Part shown: positions 57,658 through 64,000 of the stretch, one piece after another
Layout of the letters: every line of letters starts with the position of its first letter
Numbering within the stretch: the first letter of the stretch is position 1
Notes under the pieces: model-generated
What the model was told of the DNA's origin: nothing
The model's input: the letters and a program-made list of their open reading frames with translations, nothing else
The model's database searches: none
Made by a program: the position numbers and the translations under genes
DNA from: Phragmites australis
Lineage: Eukaryota > Streptophyta > Magnoliopsida > Poales > Poaceae
DNA length: 64,000 nucleotides
Direction: 5' to 3'
NCBI RefSeq assembly: GCF_958298935.1
Contig: NC_084930.1
Location: forward strand, 29,672,001 to 29,736,000

Positions 57658-59391
57658 ATGGCCCCAAGCATAGACTATGTAGCATCCATCCTCCTCTGCG
57701 CGGAGGACTGCACCGCCATTCTTGACCTTGAGGAGGAGGGGAGTGAGGAGATTTCGTGGGTTCTTGGCCCCTCGTCGCGCCATGCGGATGCTTCTCTAGG
57801 GGCCATGTGGACTGACTTCCCCCTGCAATCAGATGACTGCATTGAGGCGCTCCTGGGGAGGGAGGAGGAGCACCTGCCCATGGAGGGCTACGCCCAACGG
57901 CTGTTGCAGCAGCCTGGGGGGTCGGATTTGGTGGCCATGAGGTGCGACGCCATTGACTGGATTTGGAAGGTGAGCTTCTCCTTGCTTCTTTCATCGATTC
58001 GTGGTATTCAGGATGAGATGCTGTGGAAAATCTGGGTAAAAATATCTCCTTTATTGCTTCTTTGTGTTCTCTTATTTGATTCACCTGTCCTTCGCTGTAT
58101 GCTTGTATGTCATTAGCTTGGTGATTGATCGAATCCACTGCTTGCAATGTATGATGAATAGGTCCATGAGCATTACAAGTTCGGGCCTTTGACGGCGGTC
58201 TTGTCAGTGAACTACCTGGACCGGTTCCTCTCGGTGTACGATCTTCCAGTAAGGATCTTTCACGGCGTTGCACTATACATGCATTTCTTGCAGTCCTGAT
58301 TTCTTGATGCTGCTGAGATAAATGCCAACTCATGTTGCAACTGCTTTCTCATTGCAGCAAGGGAAGGCCTGGATGACACAACTCTTGGCAGTGGCTTGCT
58401 TGTCCTTGGCTGCAAAAATGGAGGAAACCATTGTCCCACATCCCTTGGACTTGCAGGCAAGTTCAATGATACATCTTACAGCATGTAGCACATCTGCTGC
58501 GTATATTGTGTAAAAGATGTCTTTTTCTTAAGTAATTGAAGTCGTTGGTTTGATAGGTGGGTGAGGCAAAGTATGTGTTTGAGGTTAGGACCATACAAAG
58601 GATGGAGCTTTTGGTGCTCAACACTTTAAGTTGGAGGATGCAAGCCGTGACTGCTTGCTCATTTATTGACTACTATCTTCACAAATTCAGTGAGGATCAT
58701 GTGGTGTCCAAAATCATACATGCTCGCTCGGTTGACCTTATCTTGAGCACATCTAAAGGTATGATTCTTAGTACAAGTGTGTGTGTCTACCCTTTTGCAC
58801 TCATTCAATAGAACTACCCTTTTGCACTCATTCAATAGAATGTGATGGTGATCAATTCCTAAAGCTGGGGAATTTTGGTCTGCAGTTGCTGAATTCTTGG
58901 TTTTCAGACCATCAGAGATTGCCGCAAGTGTAGCTCTAGTGGCGTTTGGGAAACATGAAAATTCAGTACTTGGGAGTGTGGCAACTTGTTGCAAACATTT
59001 AATAAAGGTATTGCATATATGTCAACATAAACCATTAGAGCATTGCAATATGGTTTGTTGGATAATAGAAATTTCATGCCATAAAGATTTTAGCTTCTTC
59101 CTTGATTGCTGTTAATCTATTCTTGAATACTTTCTAAATTTGTTTATGTATACTCATACATTGTAGGAGAGAGTATTAGGATGCTATGAAGTGATTCAGA
59201 AAAATATTGTTGTGGGAAACATTATTCTCCAGTCAGTTGGCTCTTCAGTTTTCATCGTGCCACACAGCCCCATAGGTGTGTTGGATGCAGTTGCATGTGA
59301 GAGCCAACAAACTGAGGGCACAAGTGCTGGAGCTCCTACAATATATTTTGAGAGTTCACCAGCAAGCAAAAGAAGGAAAATTTGCATATGA
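57658..59391 (+). CDS. CYCD: D-type cyclin (CYCD2/CYCD4 group)
   Basis: Six exons: 57658-57969, 58162-58248, 58358-58456, 58557-58758, 58886-59007, 59167-59391; 348 residues. The N-terminal LLCAE (residues 12-16, L-x-C-x-E) is the retinoblastoma-binding motif of D cyclins. The cyclin box spans about residues 85-215 ([48 protein letters not shown]). The C-terminal cyclin domain follows ([29 protein letters not shown]). It ends [14 protein letters not shown] and [11 protein letters not shown], as in CYCD2/4 proteins (recalled). It would activate CDKA at G1/S and so phosphorylate RBR. Intron 3 has donor CAG|GCAAGT, a GC-AG intron; using the GT two bases on would break the frame. The ATG at 57658 fits the MAPS start of grass relatives. 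Confidence 0.92.
58787..58840. repeat. Perfect 27-bp tandem duplication in cyclin intron 4
   Basis: CTACCCTTTTGCACTCATTC...AGAA occurs twice head-to-tail with no mismatch, so it is recent. It lies 28 bases after the exon 4 donor. Confidence 0.92.
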
Positions 59392-61931
59392 TTGTTCGTG
59401 TTGTCAGGTGTTTTGCTCGCCAGCTTGTTTACTTGAAGCGTATCAATCTAATTTGGTCACTCAGAAGAATTTTGGCCTGCCCAAGCACTTTTGAGAATTA
59501 AAAGAAGCAAGACAACATATAGACCATGTTTGGTCCCCCAAATGTTAGAAGCCACTTGACTTACAGCAGGCTTGGATCTTGTTCATGAAGTTTATAGGAG
59601 TCCAGTGCTTGCAAAGCTATTCGATGGTCCAGTGATGGTGACGGCCTTACTGCTGTGGGTAGATAATGGAATTGAGCCAGGCACTTAAGTGTTGTAGAGA
59701 ATAGAATTCGCTAGCTGCATTTCGCTTTGATCCTCCCTTATTTTTTTTGTTGAGAACCTTGAAAGAGGGATGATTTGAATCAGGTAATGGGAATACATGG
59801 AAAAAACTGAAACAAATTGGGAGAGGAAAGGTGTCTATTGGTTTCCTTTAAAGATCTGGATTTGTTGTTAATGGTCAGTTTTCTTGTCATGGTCTGCGTC
59901 TATCCTTGATTGCTACACGGCCTAGGTTGTTAAGCCCTTCTTAAAAATGGAAATCGGGAAAATTATTTGTTCTCCACCTTCAAACAATAAAGAAATAACA
60001 ACACAATAAAAGGGGTATAGCTATTCTTTTTTCTAGTTCAAGCTACTAGCTGAAGATTTGGGATAATGCAGTGCCTAGCTGAATATGAAATTTTATATCT
60101 GTGTGAGTGCATTTCCCACTACCTTTTCCTTTGCTGGTTAAGATGGTAAACATTAGTTCAGGACAATACTATATAGTCAGCTACTCACATTGCAAGGTTC
60201 ATTAAGAAAAATGGTGTTACATAATTACTGTACTAGCTGGACATTGCAGCCAAGGTGCATCTTCACTCTTGCAATCTGAGCTTTCTCTAAAAGAAAACTT
60301 TGATGCCCGTAGTCATGCACATTGCATGGTTTAGTATATTTTTGTTTACCAGTCTCGGTATGGCCTGAAGCAGCTGTGCAGCTTTGAGAATGCTGGTTTG
60401 CTGGGCCACTTCTCTTTTGATCTAGAATGCAAATGTGCAATAGAAAGATGATTCGCTGTTAGGCCAATGAAAGAAAAGTGGACTTAGTACTAGAAAGCCC
60501 TGATTTGCTACTTCATCTCCATTGTAATTTCCTCATAGTACCAACTAGTTCATCTTTCGATGCGACATTAGCTTGAACTGGGTACGCTCGCCCTAGTATG
60601 CTCACTTGCTACTACAGTTTTGTTACTGTGGATTGCCACTTGATGCCATTGTTGTTGGCAACAACCAGCCACAGCCTAAGCCAAACATAGTGCTTTTCAG
60701 AAACAAAGGTTAGATCCAACATTCTGATCTGTCAGTAACATTATTCTCTGATCTGTAAACCTCAGCGTGGCATGACAATCCCTGGGTGTTTACTGAACTC
60801 TGTCGGACTGGCTTGAGGCTCTGCAGAACAAAGAACCATCTCTATCTTCTGTGGAAAACGAGAGAAAATTCCGGTTCTTTGCAGTCTGGAGTGGCTGCTT
60901 GCCTTCGGCTTGACCTAGACGTAACAACGGCTGACAAAATGCGGCAATGCTAACCAAGACGGACGCAACGACAAGATGCACTGTGCATGCAGCCTATGGC
61001 TACTGCATCTGTGGCTGTGCTCAGCATCGACGTGTGCACCGTACAATGCGGCTGCTGTTGGAGTGCTGATGCCTACCACTCCAAGGAAAGGTCAGAGACT
61101 TGCGGCAGCAGCGGTTCCCCAGGCAACATTCTCAGTAGCTATGTTGCGGATCGAGATCCTCTAACTTGAGCAACGTGAAGTCAGAGGCACACAGTAAACT
61201 GAGTTCGGATGAACAGTATTTTGCAATCGGGTACTGTAGTAATAAATCTGAACTGTTCATCTGTGATTCAATAGCTCGGATCCACTTGAAGTAACCTGAC
61301 TTTACATATGGGTCTGCTTCCCTATCGTGCATGCGGCCCCGACCTCCATCCTACCCAAGGCTTCAAAACTATCTTGCACGTATATGTGCGGGACGAACGA
61401 TGATCATGGCTTGTGGTTCGATGGTAGAAATGAAAAATAAAGCTCGGTAAGAGTTCGGTCCCACGGATCGGCGAAGGCGAGAGATATGCATGTGAAATTT
61501 TGACCGCTTGGAGTTTGGAACGAGGTTCCGTTTTTTTGTTCTTTCTTATAGTGAGAAGATCAAGATCTCTAGGGTGTTACTGTACGTGCTACCACTCATA
61601 GTAAAATGATGTAAATGGTCGTGAAAATTTCCGATCTAGGTCAAATCAAATCTAAAGCTTGAAGTAGGTTTTTTTTCCCTAAACGAAATGAATTAGCATT
61701 GATGTGTAGTTTTTTATTTTATTATTTTTTTGAAAGAAAGCGTTGTTCCGTACTAGAGTAGACGGTGGCTGCAAAATGCTTAAAAGAAAAGAAAAATGCA
61801 GGCATCCAAGGGCCGAGGCCATGCACTCTCCTGTTTCTCAATAGGCCCAACTCACTTGTAGCCCAAAACGCAGCACGCCGATCGCTTCCCATATGAGCAC
61901 AACCTGATCCCAAACTTTAGGCCCGCTCAAG
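59392..61931. other. 3' flank of the cyclin gene and intergenic DNA
   Basis: Probably begins with the cyclin 3' UTR. No open frame with recognisable similarity on either strand and no clear element ends. Confidence 0.5.
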
Positions 61932-61941
61932 CGCGGAAACC

Positions 61942-62983
61942 GAGCTTTTTTATTTTTATATTTTTTTATTAAAAAATTAAATAAATAGATTACTAATGAA
62001 AAAAATTGTAAAATTAAACGCCTACTGTCCTCTCAGGGCCCCCCTGAGCGGCGGTAAGCAGCCCACAGGACAATACTCTGAAGTTCAATTTTCCCTCCTA
62101 TCTTCTCTATTTAAAACAGTAATGTTCTGTTGTTCCAAAAATTCTAAATTTTTTTTACGTGTTTCATAATTCATGTGCAACCTATTTTAATTTAATTCAC
62201 AAAAAAATCCTGTGTAGAATTTAAACTAGAATTCTCAAAAAAGCTACTTTTATAACTTCTAGCAATTGTTAGTGCCTCAGATAAATTTCTAAAAAATTGG
62301 TAAAATTCACTAATATTCTTCTTATATGATGAGATAATTTCTAAAATTATTTTTATCAGTAGGTTTATATATGTTTGAACTCAAATTAAGTTAAAAGAAG
62401 AATATCACATGAAATTATAAAAATACATATAAATGGTGCATTACAAAGGAATTCACTTTTTTACCATATAATATAGGGCTTAACATAATTTTAAAAATTA
62501 TCACATCATATAAGAAGAATATTAGTGAATTTTACCAGATTTTTAAAAATTTATTTGAGCCCTAACAATTGCTAGAATTTATAAAAGTAGTCTTTTTTGG
62601 AGAATTTTAGTTTAAATTATATACATGATTTTTTGGTGAATTCAATTAAAATGGGTTGCACATGAATTATGGAACATGTACAAAAAGTTTTAGAATTTTT
62701 GGAGCAACAGAACATCACTGTTTTGAATAGAGAAGATAAGAGTGGAAATTCAACTTCAGAGCACTGTTCATCGCGGATTACTGTTTATGTACTGTGCTTA
62801 CGGATTCATAGCACTGTAAGCCCTACCGCACCTTGAAAGGGCGGTAAGGGCCTGTGTGACTGCTTACCAAAGGGTCTAATTGTTCTAAGAGAGGACGGTA
62901 GACGTCTAATTTTGCAATTGTTTCCATCAGAAATCTATTTATTTAATTTTTTAATCGAAAAAATAAAAAAATAAAAAAAGCTC
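61942..62983. mobile_element. Long fold-back element (MULE-type MITE candidate, 1042 bp)
   Basis: A perfect 10-bp duplication CGCGGAAACC flanks it (61932-61941 and 62984-62993). It starts GAGCTTTTTTATTTTTATA and ends as the inverse of GAGCTTTTTTTATTTTTTTA. Almost the whole element is an inverted repeat: for example CTGTTGTTCCAAAAATTCTA at about 62129 is matched inverted at about 62690. The arms are about 430-500 bp with a loop of roughly 100 bp. The right arm holds extra sequence (about 62760-62860) missing from the left. No coding capacity. A 9-10-bp TSD with long TIRs suggests Mutator-like origin. Confidence 0.8.
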
Positions 62984-62993
62984 CGCGGAAACC

Positions 62994-64000
62994 ACTTCAG
63001 CCAGCCCCATTTTCTCCCGGCCCATCCCACTTCAGCGTGCGACACCGGAGTCGGCAAGGCAACGCAACATGCTAATGGCTCCGTTCGTTGCTGAGTTGGA
63101 GGCTTGGAGCCCCGTCCGCGGTCCAAGCACGCACGAGTGGTATTTTTTTAATATATTTTTAAAATTCAAATTTAGCAATTTTAATGCCCATTTTAGCTAC
63201 TGTTGCCCTTTCAATCCGTCACTTCCAACAAGTGAATGGTGGTGGCCCCACATTCCAACAACATTTTTTTTAATGTGCACGACACGCTGGCCGCCATGTC
63301 ATCCTATCGCCCGTTAAAAGGCGACAACTAGCGTTTGCATATTGTCAGGCCCACCGAAAAAGTTATCGCTCGTTGGAAGGATAACATATTTTTCTTTATA
63401 TAGGGTCACGCTATCCATGTTGCTCTCACACCGGCCATTTCATTCCTGTGTGACAGCATAGAGAGAGACAATAGAGGAGAAGAGAACAGGGCACGAGAGG
63501 GGGAGAAGGGAGCGGCGAAGCCCTGTCAAAATCCACTTAGGATAGCCATCATATCTCCAGCGAAGGTAATTTTTTTTCTTTGTTTTTTACAATTCACTTA
63601 GGGTAGCCATCGTATCTAAGTTTAGATATATGTTAGCATTAGATTTAGTATTTAGATATAGGTTGAGAATTAGATCAAAGATTTTATTATAGTTTAGCAA
63701 TGAGATGTAGGTTTAGATATAAGTTAGCAATTAGATGTAGGATTTAGTGATATTAGATTTAGTGTTATTAGATCTATTTTTTTTAACAATGTAGAGTGAA
63801 TGTTAATTTTTAAGGATGACTGCACTGTTAGACGTAGGTTTGTAGAGTATCATTACATATGTGTTTTTTTAATGTTCTGTTGTTGTAAATATAGCGAATA
63901 TAGTTGTTTCTAGCCGAAATAATAGTAGAGTTTTTTTTGGTCGATCATGGATAGGTATATTGAATAAGTGGAAGTTCAGGATTTTTTAGGGGGAAAGTGA
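62994..64000. other. Right-end intergenic DNA with a possible leader exon
   Basis: A TATA-like CTTTATATAGGG (about 63395) is followed by a purine-rich leader (63450-63530) and a GT-rich donor-like CGAAG|GTAATTTT at about 63565. This could be the first non-coding exon of a gene or element continuing past 64000. Repeated words follow, such as TTCACTTAGGGTAGCCATCG and TTTAGATATA..TTAGCA. No coding frame is supported. Confidence 0.35.

Overview
This is a nuclear genomic window from a grass (Poaceae). The evidence is nested Ty3/gypsy retrotransposons of the Tat/Retand type, Stowaway- and hAT-like MITEs, GC-rich first exons in the host genes, and proteins that are clearly plant-type (D-type cyclin, stellacyanin-like phytocyanin, CURT1, CYP40). 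I cannot name the species from sequence alone.

Positions 1-22044 are one nest of two related LTR retrotransposons, both transcribed leftward (minus strand). The outer, older element has its 5' LTR at 21409-22044 and decayed gag, protease, RT and RNase H between about 20.8 and 16.3 kb. Its integrase resumes at 1746-914 and its 3' LTR lies off the left edge. The inner element (1752-16271) is structurally complete: two ~1.56 kb LTRs that differ at roughly 40 sites by eye, a perfect 5-bp target duplication (ACTTG), PBS, gag-pol and PPT. It also carries a second gene in ANTISENSE to gag-pol (plus strand, 3828-6970) with its own TATA box, one intron, a 'putative gypsy-type transposon' domain (PF04195-like) and a long coiled coil. 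The inner element is dead: gag-pol and the antisense gene hold several frameshifts and five in-frame stops, all TAG, one of which replaces the Tyr of the RT Y-I-D-D motif. Each LTR carries five ~74-bp tandem units, each built around a CACGTG-centred palindrome.

Positions 25-60 kb form the genic part. It holds a nine-exon CYP40/SQUINT-type cyclophilin (25068-33934, +) with a 5'-truncated LINE in intron 5, and a two-exon secreted phytocyanin (38655-39205, +). Next are an unidentified coding remnant and a truncated PPR remnant (both -), a five-exon thylakoid CURT1 gene (45243-43474, -), and a six-exon D-type cyclin with a probable GC-AG intron (57658-59391, +). The genes serve unrelated processes: Hsp90 co-chaperone, apoplastic copper protein, thylakoid membrane curvature, and G1/S control. 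There is no sign of a functional cluster.

The spaces between genes are AT-rich and filled with small non-autonomous DNA elements. The best defined are a hAT-like element with 8-bp TSD (52898-54046), a Stowaway MITE (54756-55007), and a ~1 kb fold-back element with a 10-bp TSD (61942-62983). There are also two long TA-type microsatellites. No tRNA, rRNA or CRISPR was recognised.
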